Positions 33,168 to 40,499 of a stretch of 42,115 bases of DNA are shown here, piece by piece. The notes beneath the pieces were generated by a model. It did not search any database. It was not told the DNA's origin and saw nothing but the letters and a program-made list of their open reading frames with translations. Within the stretch, counting starts at the first letter, position 1. Each line of letters starts with the position of its first letter. Origin of the DNA: Oscillospiraceae bacterium (GTDB lineage Bacteria; Bacillota; Clostridia; Oscillospirales; Oscillospiraceae); assembly GCA_017540565.1 (NCBI GenBank), contig JAFYAU010000029.1, positions 1 through 42,115 on the forward strand, given 5' to 3'. Position numbers and translations under genes: made by a program.

Positions 33168-33197
33168 TCACCCGATATCGTCTTCATCGAAGTCCTC
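33168..33197 (-). repeat. 30-base direct repeat, kinase-side copy
   Basis: Last ten codons of the kinase gene including its stop; partner of 32318-32347 (27/30 identical). Confidence 0.92.
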
Positions 33198-34949
33198 CTC
33201 CCTCAGCTTCGGAACGGAGATGGTGACCGCTGTCCCCTGTCCCGGGGCGCTGCGGACGTCCACCGTGCCGCCCACCATCATCTCCAGCCGCTTCATCGCG
33301 TTGTTCAGGCCCACGCCGTGTCCGCCGCGGCGGTCGTACGGCTGAGAGGTATCGAATCCCACGCCGTCGTCCTCGACGGTGATCACGTAGGCGTCCGGTG
33401 CCTCCTCCGACCGGATGGTCAGGGTGCCCGTGCCCGTCATGGGCGCGATGCCGTGCTTCACGGCGTTCTCCACGAAGGGCTGCACCGACAGGGGCGGGAT
33501 CTCGAAATCCTCGGCGCGGATATCGTAGACGACGCGCAGCCGGGGGCGCAGATGCGTGAGCTCTATCGCAAGATACGTGCGTATGTGCGTGAGCTCCAGG
33601 GAGAAGGGGCACAGCTCCGCGCTTCCCAGCGCGTCTATGTTGTACATGAGGTACTTGTTGAAGCTGTATACCATCTCCTCGGCCTCGTCCGGGTCGTACC
33701 GGATCATGGACCGGATCACCGTCATGACGTTGTTGATGAAATGCGGCCGGATCTGACTGATCATCAGGCGGATCCGGCCGTCGTTCAGTTCCCGTTCCAT
33801 ATTCAGACGGCGCTCCAGCTGGTCGAAGGCGGAGAACAGCCCGGCCGTCGTGTTCAGCAGCACGAATATCAGGGCACCCAGCGACTCCGCCCGCACGGCG
33901 TGCAGCGCTTTCACTCCCAGATGGGTGAAGGCGCCCAGCAGCGTGCCGGCGATCAGCGCGGCCAGGGCGGCCGCGCGCAGCACCCGGTCCCTGAGGCGGC
34001 GGTCCGTGGCGTGACGGAGGTCGCCGTACAGGCACAGCCCGAACAGCGCGCAGAAGGCGATCCCCGCGGTGACGCGCAGCACCGGGGCCAGCGCCGCGGG
34101 GCCGAGGGTCCACGCCGCCGTATACACCGCGGCCCAGGCCAGGCCCGCCCACGCGAGCGCCATGTACCTCTTCCTGCGCTGACCGGCGACAAGGCTTCCG
34201 GCATACAGGCAGTAGACGGAAGGCAGCAGGCACACCGTCACCCTGCCCGCCGCGTACAGCACACGGTACAGTTCCGTCGGCTCGTCAGAGGCGGGGATCG
34301 TTACCACGACGCTCATGCCGAAGAGAATGGCAAGAACGCCGAGCAGCCAGTCCGCACCCGTTCCCTCCCGTCCCGCATAGGCGGCCAGGGAGAACAGGAG
34401 CGTCAGAAGCCCCAGCAGCAGCATCGTCAGGCCGATCCAACGGTCGAACGAGCTGGAGGCGGATATATACATCATCAGTTCGCCGTAGGAGCCCATCAGG
34501 ACCTCCCGGACCCTGCCGACAGTAAAGGCGTCGGTCCCGGAGAAGAGCAGCGTGATCCGCTGCCCTGCCAGGTCCTGGTCCAGGCGCATGAAATTCCAGC
34601 GCGGCAGCGTGAAGGCTCCCGCGGAGCCAGCGGTGGAAAACATTTCCTTTCCTTCCGAAGACACCGTCATCTGCTCCTGCCCGGAGTATACGGCCAGATA
34701 GGTGCCCGCCTGCAGCATGCGCGGCAGCGTGTTTTCCAGCGAGACGGCGCCGTCCTCAGGGCGGATCACGGCCGGGAGCCGCAGTTCCTCCCCGCCGCCG
34801 GCCGTGCGCCAGCCTTCAAACAGGATGAGCGCCTCATCGTACATGGCGCCTGCGCCGCCGCCCGTCCGGTCCCTGCCCGCCGCGAGGGGAAGGGCAAACA
34901 GCACAAGGACGAACAGGGCGGCAAGCACGGCTTTCCATCTTCTCCTCAT
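33168..34949 (-). CDS. Sensor histidine kinase with 7TM (7TMR-DISM-like) input
   Basis: 593 residues, ATG 34949 with AAGGAG 6-7 bases upstream. An N-terminal membrane or signal segment is followed by an extracytoplasmic beta domain at about 30-165 (ENTLPRMLQAGTYLAVYSG), then about seven membrane segments at 170-375, a short coiled linker (FDQLERRLNMERELNDG), and a LytS/YesM-type kinase core. The phosphoacceptor box is ISQIRPHFINNVMTVI with His403 (HFINN where HFLFN is usual). ATPase motifs are VQPFVENAVKHGI, VEDDGVGF and GHGVGLNNAMKRL. Its leader carries a cobalamin riboswitch and terminator. The partner is the regulator at 31540-32337. The signal sensed is unknown; the presence of a riboswitch argues for a role in corrinoid supply. 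Confidence 0.92.
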   Translation of the reverse strand: MRRRWKAVLAALFVLVLFALPLAAGRDRTGGGAGAMYDEALILFEGWRTAGGGEELRLPAVIRPEDGAVSLENTLPRMLQAGTYLAVYSGQEQMTVSSEGKEMFSTAGSAGAFTLPRWNFMRLDQDLAGQRITLLFSGTDAFTVGRVREVLMGSYGELMMYISASSSFDRWIGLTMLLLGLLTLLFSLAAYAGREGTGADWLLGVLAILFGMSVVVTIPASDEPTELYRVLYAAGRVTVCLLPSVYCLYAGSLVAGQRRKRYMALAWAGLAWAAVYTAAWTLGPAALAPVLRVTAGIAFCALFGLCLYGDLRHATDRRLRDRVLRAAALAALIAGTLLGAFTHLGVKALHAVRAESLGALIFVLLNTTAGLFSAFDQLERRLNMERELNDGRIRLMISQIRPHFINNVMTVIRSMIRYDPDEAEEMVYSFNKYLMYNIDALGSAELCPFSLELTHIRTYLAIELTHLRPRLRVVYDIRAEDFEIPPLSVQPFVENAVKHGIAPMTGTGTLTIRSEEAPDAYVITVEDDGVGFDTSQPYDRRGGHGVGLNNAMKRLEMMVGGTVDVRSAPGQGTAVTISVPKLREEDFDEDDIG

Positions 34950-34970
34950 GGCAGGCTCCTTCCCGAAAAT

Positions 34971-35012
34971 GAAAACAGGCAGGTCACCGGCGACGCCGGG
35001 TGACCTGCCTGT
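34971..35012 (-). terminator. Leader terminator (riboswitch expression platform) before the kinase gene
   Basis: A perfect 14-base stem (ACAGGCAGGTCACC and its complement, 10-base loop) followed by TTTTC on the minus strand, placed just before the kinase ribosome site. It must be passed for kinase expression. Upstream TTGACCT (about 35094-35100) can pair with AGGTCA in the stem, a possible antiterminator. Confidence 0.85.
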
Positions 35013-35109
35013 CCATCCGTCTGGCAGTTGGCGCGGCCTTTCGGCCGCAAGGGATCCTCCGCGCAAAAATGGCGCAGAAGGTCCACGCACACAGGTCAAG
35101 GCATGTGTA

Positions 35110-35250
35110 TGGACGGTTCCTCCTGCCGGCGTGTATCTGACTCATCTCCCTGACGGAGCATCACAGTACCCTGCGTGCGGGGCTTCTCACCCCATTCCAC
35201 ATTGAACGCCCTATTACCGGGCGTACCGGGCAGGAAACGTTATTCGAACG
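35110..35250 (-). promoter_or_regulatory. Cobalamin riboswitch
   Basis: The minus strand has the conserved order of the cobalamin aptamer: GGAATGGGGTGAGAAGCCCC (from 35198), GGTACTGTGA (to 35161, the GCNACTGT-type element), then the B12-box-like GAGTCAGATACACGCC (35143-35128). Known members bind adenosylcobalamin or related corrinoids and usually switch genes off. Here it leads into the terminator at 34971-35012 and the kinase gene. The aptamer ends are approximate. Confidence 0.85.
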
Positions 35251-35281
35251 GGCGGGCGGCCGCAGAAAGCCGCCCACCGTC

Positions 35282-35310
35282 ATTATATGTCACATTCAGT
35301 CAAAAATCCA
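35282..35310 (-). promoter_or_regulatory. Promoter of the riboswitch-kinase transcript
   Basis: A perfect TATAAT at 35287-35282 on the minus strand, a few bases upstream of the expected start of the riboswitch RNA. The -35 is weak (TGGATT at 17 bases). Confidence 0.55.
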
Positions 35311-35382
35311 GTTCATATTTGCGGGAGCACAGGGACGCTGTCCGTCCGGGACGGAAAAGAGAAGGTCCCTATTCCCTTTCCT

Positions 35383-36168
35383 TCAGCGAAGCAGCATGCG
35401 GTCGTTGTCCAGCGCCGCTCCGGTCCTTGCCCGGAACAGATCCATGAGATCGGATACAGTCAGGCGTTTCCGCTCCTCCCCGGAAGTATCGTAGATGATC
35501 CTCCCTGCATCCATCATGATCGTCCGGCTTCCCATGTCCAGAGCAGCCTGCATGTTGTGCGTGACCATCAGGCACGTGAGGCAGGACTCCTTCACGATCC
35601 TCTCCGTCAGTTCCGTGACCTTCTCGGCTGTTGCGGGATCGAGAGCTGCCGTATGCTCGTCCAGCAGCAGGAGCTTGGGCGGGTTCACCGTGGCCATCAG
35701 GAGCGTCAGCGCCTGGCGCTGTCCGCCGGACAGCAGTCCCACCGGCTGCTTCATCCGGTCCTCCAGCCCCATATCCAGTTCGGCCAGCCTCTCCCGGAAG
35801 AATTCACGGTCCTGCCGGGATATCGTTCCGAACCAGCCCCCTCTTCCCGAGGCGAGCGCGAGGTTCTCCTCGATGGTCATGCCCGGCGCGGTCCCCCTCA
35901 TGGGATCCTGGAACAGGTGGCCTATGGCGGCCGCCCTTTTGTGCATGGGCAGCCAGGTGATGTCCCTGCCGTCCAGAGTGATGGTCCCGCTGTCGGGATA
36001 GAACTCTCCGCACACGGCGTTGAACAGGGTGCTCTTGCCCGCGCCGTTGCTTCCGATGATGGTGATGAAATCCCCCGGAAGGACATGCAGGCTGAGCCTG
36101 TCGAGCGCCGTCTTGCTGTTGACGGTGCCGGGGTTGAAGGTCTTGCTCACATTGTCAAGCACCAGCAT
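35383..36168 (-). CDS. ABC importer ATPase (TrpZ-like)
   Basis: 261 residues, ATG 36168, overlapping the permease end by 14 bases. Walker A GSNGAGKST, Q-loop LFQDPMRG, signature LLSGGQRQALTL, Walker B KLLLLDEHTAALDP, and the switch His in VTHNMQ. Complete and of normal length. It powers the importer with the permease and lipoprotein upstream. The order binding protein, permease, ATPase and the family types match TrpXYZ-like amino-acid importers. Confidence 0.93.
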   Translation of the reverse strand: MLVLDNVSKTFNPGTVNSKTALDRLSLHVLPGDFITIIGSNGAGKSTLFNAVCGEFYPDSGTITLDGRDITWLPMHKRAAAIGHLFQDPMRGTAPGMTIEENLALASGRGGWFGTISRQDREFFRERLAELDMGLEDRMKQPVGLLSGGQRQALTLLMATVNPPKLLLLDEHTAALDPATAEKVTELTERIVKESCLTCLMVTHNMQAALDMGSRTIMMDAGRIIYDTSGEERKRLTVSDLMDLFRARTGAALDNDRMLLR

Positions 36169-37246
36169 GAGCGTCCCTCCTTTCCTTCCGGTCCGCTGTG
36201 ATCATCAGGATGAGGAACACGGCGCAGAGCAGCGCGAGAAGGATCATCAGCGGCCGGGATCCCGAAGTGAATACGGAAAGCAGGATGAACAGCACCGTCA
36301 AAGCGGCGAAAGCCGCCTGGAGGATGCGGTACAGGCTGATGCCGCGCGTGCTGAGCCTCCGGTTCTGCAGGGCGAGTGCCCGCACCACCGTGGGATAGGA
36401 GATGGCCACTGCTACGATCACTGCGCTGACCAGTTTCAGGGCCGTTGCCGGCATGTTCAGCCGCAGCGCGACGGCGACGACGATGCGGTAGATGACCGCT
36501 CCGATGACGACGCCGACGGCTCTCCACGGCACGGTCTTTTTGCCGAAGATCGTCTCCCCGATGATCAGGGATGCCAGGGCGATGGTGACCATGCCCGTTC
36601 CCATGTTGATATCGCAGGTCTTGTTGTACTCCCCGATCAGGCAGCCGCCCAGCGCCGTGATGGCGTTGGAGCAGCACAGCCCGATGGTGATCATGGTTGT
36701 GGGATTGAGTGACGAGGAGCGGACCATGTCCTTGTTGTTGCCTGTGGCGCGGATGGAAAGGCCGAGCCGGGTGCGGAGGAAAAGCACCAGGAACAGCACC
36801 GTGAGGATGACGAAGCACAGGGCGACCACCAGTTTGTAGCAGTCGGCCAGCGGAGTGCCCGCCAGCACTTTCTTCATCCAGGTGAACACCGTAGGAGCGT
36901 CGTTCAGGCTGACGGTCGCTTTCCCCAGGATCATGATGTTGATGGTGTAGAGTCCCGTATTGACGATGATCCCCGCCAGCAGGCTCTCGATCTTCATCCT
37001 CGTCTGCAGGAAGGCCGTCACAAAACCGGAACATATGCCGGAACCGATGGCCGCGAGAAGCGCAAGGACGGGATGCCCTGTAAGCGCCACCATGCTTCCT
37101 ACGGAACATCCAAGCGTATAGCAGCCGTCCGTTGACAGGTCGCATACGTTGAGCATGGAATAGCTCAGGAACAGCGCCAGCGCCACCATGGAATAGATCA
37201 GGCCCAGTTCCACCGCGCTCTGTATGATGCCCCAGCTGATGAACAT
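36155..37246 (-). CDS. ABC importer permease (branched-chain/TrpY type) with C-terminal extension
   Basis: 363 residues, ATG 37246. The first ~290 residues are a BPD_transp_2-type permease (LFLSYSMLNVCDLSTDG, TRLGLSIRATGNNKDMVRS, ALASLIIGETIFG). After RRLSTRGISLYR there are two further hydrophobic segments (about 305-350) before a basic end, which usual members of about 300 residues lack. Forms the membrane channel with the ATPase, which it overlaps by 14 bases; 51 bases separate it from the binding-protein gene. Confidence 0.9.
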   Translation of the reverse strand: MFISWGIIQSAVELGLIYSMVALALFLSYSMLNVCDLSTDGCYTLGCSVGSMVALTGHPVLALLAAIGSGICSGFVTAFLQTRMKIESLLAGIIVNTGLYTINIMILGKATVSLNDAPTVFTWMKKVLAGTPLADCYKLVVALCFVILTVLFLVLFLRTRLGLSIRATGNNKDMVRSSSLNPTTMITIGLCCSNAITALGGCLIGEYNKTCDINMGTGMVTIALASLIIGETIFGKKTVPWRAVGVVIGAVIYRIVVAVALRLNMPATALKLVSAVIVAVAISYPTVVRALALQNRRLSTRGISLYRILQAAFAALTVLFILLSVFTSGSRPLMILLALLCAVFLILMITADRKERRDAHAGA

Positions 37247-37297
37247 GAGGTCCCCTTCCTTTCGTCAGTTGCTTTCGGTCCCTTTCCGGTCCGCGGT

Positions 37298-38347
37298 TCA
37301 GTCGAATTCGGCCTGCGTGGTCAGTTCCCTGAACTCCACAGCGATCTCCCCGAACGCCTTCTTGATCGTGTCCAGATCGAATCCGATGGCCTTGCAGGTC
37401 TCGATGTTCACGGACACGATGCCGTTTTCAAACGTCTTGACTGGATAGGAGGCGGGATCCTTCCCGTTGACAAGGATATCTACCACGATATCCGCAGTGG
37501 CGGTGCCCAGCACGGCGTAGTCCACGCCGTAGCCGACGAAGCCGCCCCACAGGGCGAAAGAATCCGCTCCGGCATAATGAGGGATGCCCGCGTCGGCGAA
37601 CACGCCGCTGATCGCCTGTTCGGCCGCCATGATGGTATTGTCGGTCGGCGTGAACACGGCGTCCACTCCTTCCGCCACCAGCGCCTGCGCCGCCAGCAGC
37701 ACTTCGTCCGTCGTGGATCCGGTCTTCTCAACGACTTCTATGCCCTTTCCGCCGAGGATCTCACGGGCGGAGGCAATGGCGGCCGTGGAAGCATCCTGCG
37801 CCGTATCGTACAGCAGGCCGACCTTCTTCAGATCCGGATCCGCGGCAAGCATCAGGTTGATCAGGGCGTTGGCGTCCAGGCCGTCGGAGGTGCCGGTCAC
37901 CTTTCCGCCGGGTTTTTCCATGTCAGCCACCACGCCGGAACCGACAGGATCGGAGACGGCAGCGAACACGATGGGGATATCCGTATCCTCCGTCGCGCTC
38001 ATCATGGTCAGCGCCGTGGGTGTCGCCACTGCGACGATCACGTCGACCTTGTCCGCAACGAGGTCCGCGCCGATCTGGTTCAGAACGGCGGAATCCGCCT
38101 GCGCGTTGTCGTAATAGGGCGCGTAATCGAAGACGACGCCGAGTTCCTTGCCCTTCTTGTCCAACTGGGCTTCCAGATTGTTGACGATCTGATTCAGGGA
38201 GGCGTCATCCACATAGTTGACGATGCCTACCTTGTAGGTCTTTCCTTCGACGGGTTCGGTCTTTCCACCGTCGGTCTTGCTTCCGCAGCCGGCCAGCAGG
38301 CCGAAGCAGAGCAGAAGCGCCAGTGAAAGTGCGATGATCTTTTTCAT
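37298..38347 (-). CDS. ABC importer substrate-binding lipoprotein (TrpX-like)
   Basis: 349 residues, ATG 38347, preceded by a GGAAGGA-type ribosome site. Lipobox LLAGC with Cys21. The body is of the ABC_sub_bind family: KVGIVNYVDDASLNQIV, VDVIVAVATPTALTMM, IPIVFAAVSDPVGSGVV, GGKVTGTSDGLD, VDAVFTPTDNTIM, VGYGVDYAVLG. Relatives include the tryptophan/tyrosine importer protein TrpX of Gram-positive bacteria. A T-box leader directly upstream means expression depends on the charging of a particular tRNA, so the ligand is almost certainly an amino acid or a precursor. Which one is open. Confidence 0.9.
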   Translation of the reverse strand: MKKIIALSLALLLCFGLLAGCGSKTDGGKTEPVEGKTYKVGIVNYVDDASLNQIVNNLEAQLDKKGKELGVVFDYAPYYDNAQADSAVLNQIGADLVADKVDVIVAVATPTALTMMSATEDTDIPIVFAAVSDPVGSGVVADMEKPGGKVTGTSDGLDANALINLMLAADPDLKKVGLLYDTAQDASTAAIASAREILGGKGIEVVEKTGSTTDEVLLAAQALVAEGVDAVFTPTDNTIMAAEQAISGVFADAGIPHYAGADSFALWGGFVGYGVDYAVLGTATADIVVDILVNGKDPASYPVKTFENGIVSVNIETCKAIGFDLDTIKKAFGEIAVEFRELTTQAEFD

Positions 38348-38399
38348 TTCTTTTCTTCCTTCCTTTTCTGTTCGATCTCCCTGTGAACATTGACGCAGG

Positions 38400-38665
38400 C
38401 AATAAAAAAGCCCCTGCTCCCCATGGGGAACAAGGACAGGAAAACCTGCGGTGCCACCTTGTTTGCCGCGCAATAGCGCGACCGCTCACGGAGAGCTGCC
38501 ACTCTCCTGCCCGTTAACGCAGGCTGACGTCAGCACATACTCGGGTCTCCCCTTTCCGGCTGCCCTCGGCGGCCCATTTGCTGCCCCGCTCTCACCCTGC
38601 TCCCAGCCATGGCAGGACTCTCTGAAGACGCGCTGACAGTTTGACTTCCGCCTCATCGGTTTTTC
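38400..38665 (-). promoter_or_regulatory. T-box leader of the ABC importer
   Basis: In order on the minus strand: GATGAGGCGGAAGT, TCAGAGAG, GGGTGAGA, GGAGACCCG, a specifier region around 38545-38520, then the T-box sequence AAGGTGGCACCGC (38460-38448) and a terminator. Lining it up with the tyrS layout (specifier, TGA, then AACGG) puts TGC (Cys) at 38535-38533 as specifier. This alignment is done by eye and could be shifted, so the amino acid is not certain. Confidence 0.88.
38402..38437 (-). terminator. T-box terminator hairpin
   Basis: Minus strand CCTTG-T-TCCCC-AT-GGGGA-G-CAGGG stem followed by GCTTTTTTATT. It competes with the antiterminator that includes the T-box sequence. Confidence 0.9.
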
Positions 38666-38668
38666 CGT

Positions 38669-38697
38669 ACTTTACCACCGTACCCGGCTGATGTCAA
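38669..38697 (-). promoter_or_regulatory. Promoter of the T-box/ABC importer operon
   Basis: Consensus TTGACA (38697-38692), 17-base spacer, TAAAGT (38674-38669) on the minus strand. Confidence 0.85.
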
Positions 38698-38705
38698 GGT
38701 TTTTT

Positions 38706-38745
38706 GAAAAAGCCTTTCCCGCCGGCCGGATCCGGCGCGGATGAA
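38706..38745 (-). terminator. Possible hipBA terminator
   Basis: CGCCGG/CCGGCG hairpin with GGAAAGGC then TTTTTC on the minus strand, about 75 bases after the hipA stop. The gap between stem and T-run makes it uncertain. Confidence 0.35.
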
Positions 38746-38819
38746 CGCCGTATTCCACAGCCTCTCCCGCGCCCTCCTGTCACAGACATGACCCGATCTC
38801 CGTCCTGCGCCTCCCCGGG

Positions 38820-40100
38820 TCAGAGGAAGCCGCGGATGCCGCCGGTCTGAAGGATCCGTTCCCCCATTTCCGCCGCCTTCCCGTATCCGGCGGCCGTCAT
38901 TTCTTCAACGCTTTCGCGGAGCGCGGAAAGGAACCTCCCGCACATCTCCTCCATGCGCCTCATCGCCATGCGTTCTCCCAGCCCGGCGTCCCTGGCGGCA
39001 CGGCGGAAGCTGTCTTCCGTTATGTCGTCAAGGGAAAGATCACCGCCGATGCGGAATGCCATGTCCCGCGTACTGTTCTCATACGCCGTCGTACTGATGA
39101 TATCATAGGCCGGCGCCAGGCGGATGCCCGTAAGATCCGCGCTGTACAGCAGGGAAAGATTCTTCACGTGGGCGTCCGTGTTTCCGACCAGGTAATCGAA
39201 TACGATGATGTCCCAGAGGCGCAGCAGATCCGTGACCGGATCGGAAGAAAACTTCCGGAGAAGGCCGAACATCTCCTTCATGTAACCTCCCTGGGCGTTT
39301 TCATACTTTGCCGACGCCGGGATCCCGAGTGCCTGAGCAAAATCCTCCTGATGGAGACGCAGCGGGCGCGGAAGGCCGCTGATCAGTTCCGGATCCGGGG
39401 GAAAAACGCGGTCATAACGCCTGGTCGCGAACAGCACCTCGTGCTCCGCGCCGTGCCCGGTATCGAGGATAAAACTGCGCGGTATCCCGATCCCGCAGCG
39501 CTCGGCCGTCATCAGCGAAAGCTGTTCGTTCGTGACGATCGCATCCAGGCGGACGTGGCTCTGCTTCACGATATGCGTGCTGGGCGCGGTCCCGCGGGGC
39601 AGATACCAGCGATTGCGTCGCTCGTCATAGTACAGCCCGGCCTTTCCCGTGGCTCCCGTCAGAGATAGATGGGCGCGTGTGACCAGTTCGACACTTTTTG
39701 AAGCGCCCTCGGCCGCCAGCGCCCGGATCTGGCGCTCATCCGCCGGTTCATATGATGCCTCCCGGTCTTCTCCCTCCTCCGTGATGCAGATCGCTCCGAG
39801 GCATTCACGGCCAAGGCCGTGAAGAATGGAGAGATAATCGCCCTCGTCCACGTGCATCCGCTGGGCAACGCTCCGCCGTGTAAATCCTTCAGGTAGCAGT
39901 CCCTCGAAGAAGTTTTCCGTCTGCGCCGGAGTGAAGGGCTCCTCCTGCAGGGGAAGGCTGAGGGATATCGCCGCCGCATACGGATCGCGCAGATATCCTT
40001 CCGAGTAGCGGAACCGGGCATCCGACGGCCCGTTTCCAGCGATGCTTCCGGCCGATACCATCTTTCCCCTGCGTTCTATGCTCACGTTCAGCGTTCTCAT
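38820..40100 (-). CDS. hipA: HipA-type serine/threonine kinase toxin
   Basis: 426 residues, ATG 40100, sharing ATGA with the hipB stop. N-terminal HipA domain (SLSLPLQEEPF, FFEGLLPEG), the SLTGATGKAG loop at about 146-155, the ATP-binding Lys in HIVKQSH (Lys179), the catalytic loop DYLVGNTDAHVKN (Asp302, Asn307, Asp309) and the metal-binding Asp in LAPAYDII (Asp333). All key residues are present, so it is probably active. In the studied E. coli system HipA phosphorylates glutamyl-tRNA synthetase and causes growth arrest; the target here is unknown. HipB upstream is the antitoxin and repressor. Confidence 0.93.
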   Translation of the reverse strand: MRTLNVSIERRGKMVSAGSIAGNGPSDARFRYSEGYLRDPYAAAISLSLPLQEEPFTPAQTENFFEGLLPEGFTRRSVAQRMHVDEGDYLSILHGLGRECLGAICITEEGEDREASYEPADERQIRALAAEGASKSVELVTRAHLSLTGATGKAGLYYDERRNRWYLPRGTAPSTHIVKQSHVRLDAIVTNEQLSLMTAERCGIGIPRSFILDTGHGAEHEVLFATRRYDRVFPPDPELISGLPRPLRLHQEDFAQALGIPASAKYENAQGGYMKEMFGLLRKFSSDPVTDLLRLWDIIVFDYLVGNTDAHVKNLSLLYSADLTGIRLAPAYDIISTTAYENSTRDMAFRIGGDLSLDDITEDSFRRAARDAGLGERMAMRRMEEMCGRFLSALRESVEEMTAAGYGKAAEMGERILQTGGIRGFL

Positions 40101-40312
40101 GATCCACCTCTGGGAGTCAGGCTGCAGTCCAGTCCGAGCAGGTTTGCCAGACAGATCGCTTTCCCCAGTTCGACTGTGCTTTTGCCGTTCTCAAGATCGG
40201 ATATGAAGCTTACGCTGAAACCGCTGACCTCCGACAGGAACGCCTGCGTATAGCCGAGATGTTTTCTTCTGTCACGGATCGCCTTTCCAAAGGATCCCGC
40301 GTCAGTGATCAT
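40097..40312 (-). CDS. hipB: HipB-type HTH antitoxin/repressor
   Basis: 71 residues from ATG 40312 (AAAGGA about 10 bases upstream). XRE-type helix-turn-helix: IRDRRKHLGYTQAFLSEVSG, VSFISDLENGKSTVELG, then ICLANLLGLDCSL. It overlaps hipA by 4 bases. The two palindromes upstream of the gene are likely its operators, so it should repress its own operon together with HipA. Confidence 0.92.
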   Translation of the reverse strand: MITDAGSFGKAIRDRRKHLGYTQAFLSEVSGFSVSFISDLENGKSTVELGKAICLANLLGLDCSLTPRGGS

Positions 40313-40371
40313 ATTTCGCACGTCCTTTCTTCGCCGCTCGAACAAATTCGATCTAATGTCCGGCAAACTTC

Positions 40372-40428
40372 GCCGTACGGCTCATTCTGTTGTGTCCTAT
40401 CATATACTAAGCCGTACGGCTAAGTCAA
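40372..40428 (-). promoter_or_regulatory. hipBA promoter with two HipB operators
   Basis: The palindrome GCCGTACGGC occurs at 40372-40381 and again at 40411-40420, centres 39 bases apart. The second copy lies in the spacer between TTGACT (40428-40423) and TATGAT (40404-40399, 18-base spacer) on the minus strand, so a bound repressor would block polymerase. Confidence 0.82.
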
Positions 40429-40435
40429 GCGGTGC

Positions 40436-40463
40436 TTGCATTTTCTTCCGGATAGTATATGAT
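40436..40463 (+). promoter_or_regulatory. Candidate promoter of the MATE gene
   Basis: TTGCAT (40436-40441), 16-base spacer, TATGAT (40458-40463), 37 bases before the chosen start. It is divergent from hipBA and close to its operator. Confidence 0.45.
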
Positions 40464-40499
40464 ATAAGGGTTTTTGACAGTCGAATGAGGTCACATGCC

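Noticed and set aside
33138..35003. Long plus-strand open frame opposite the histidine kinase
   Set aside because: Low-complexity His/Arg/Gln translation with no domain; the minus-strand kinase explains the DNA fully.
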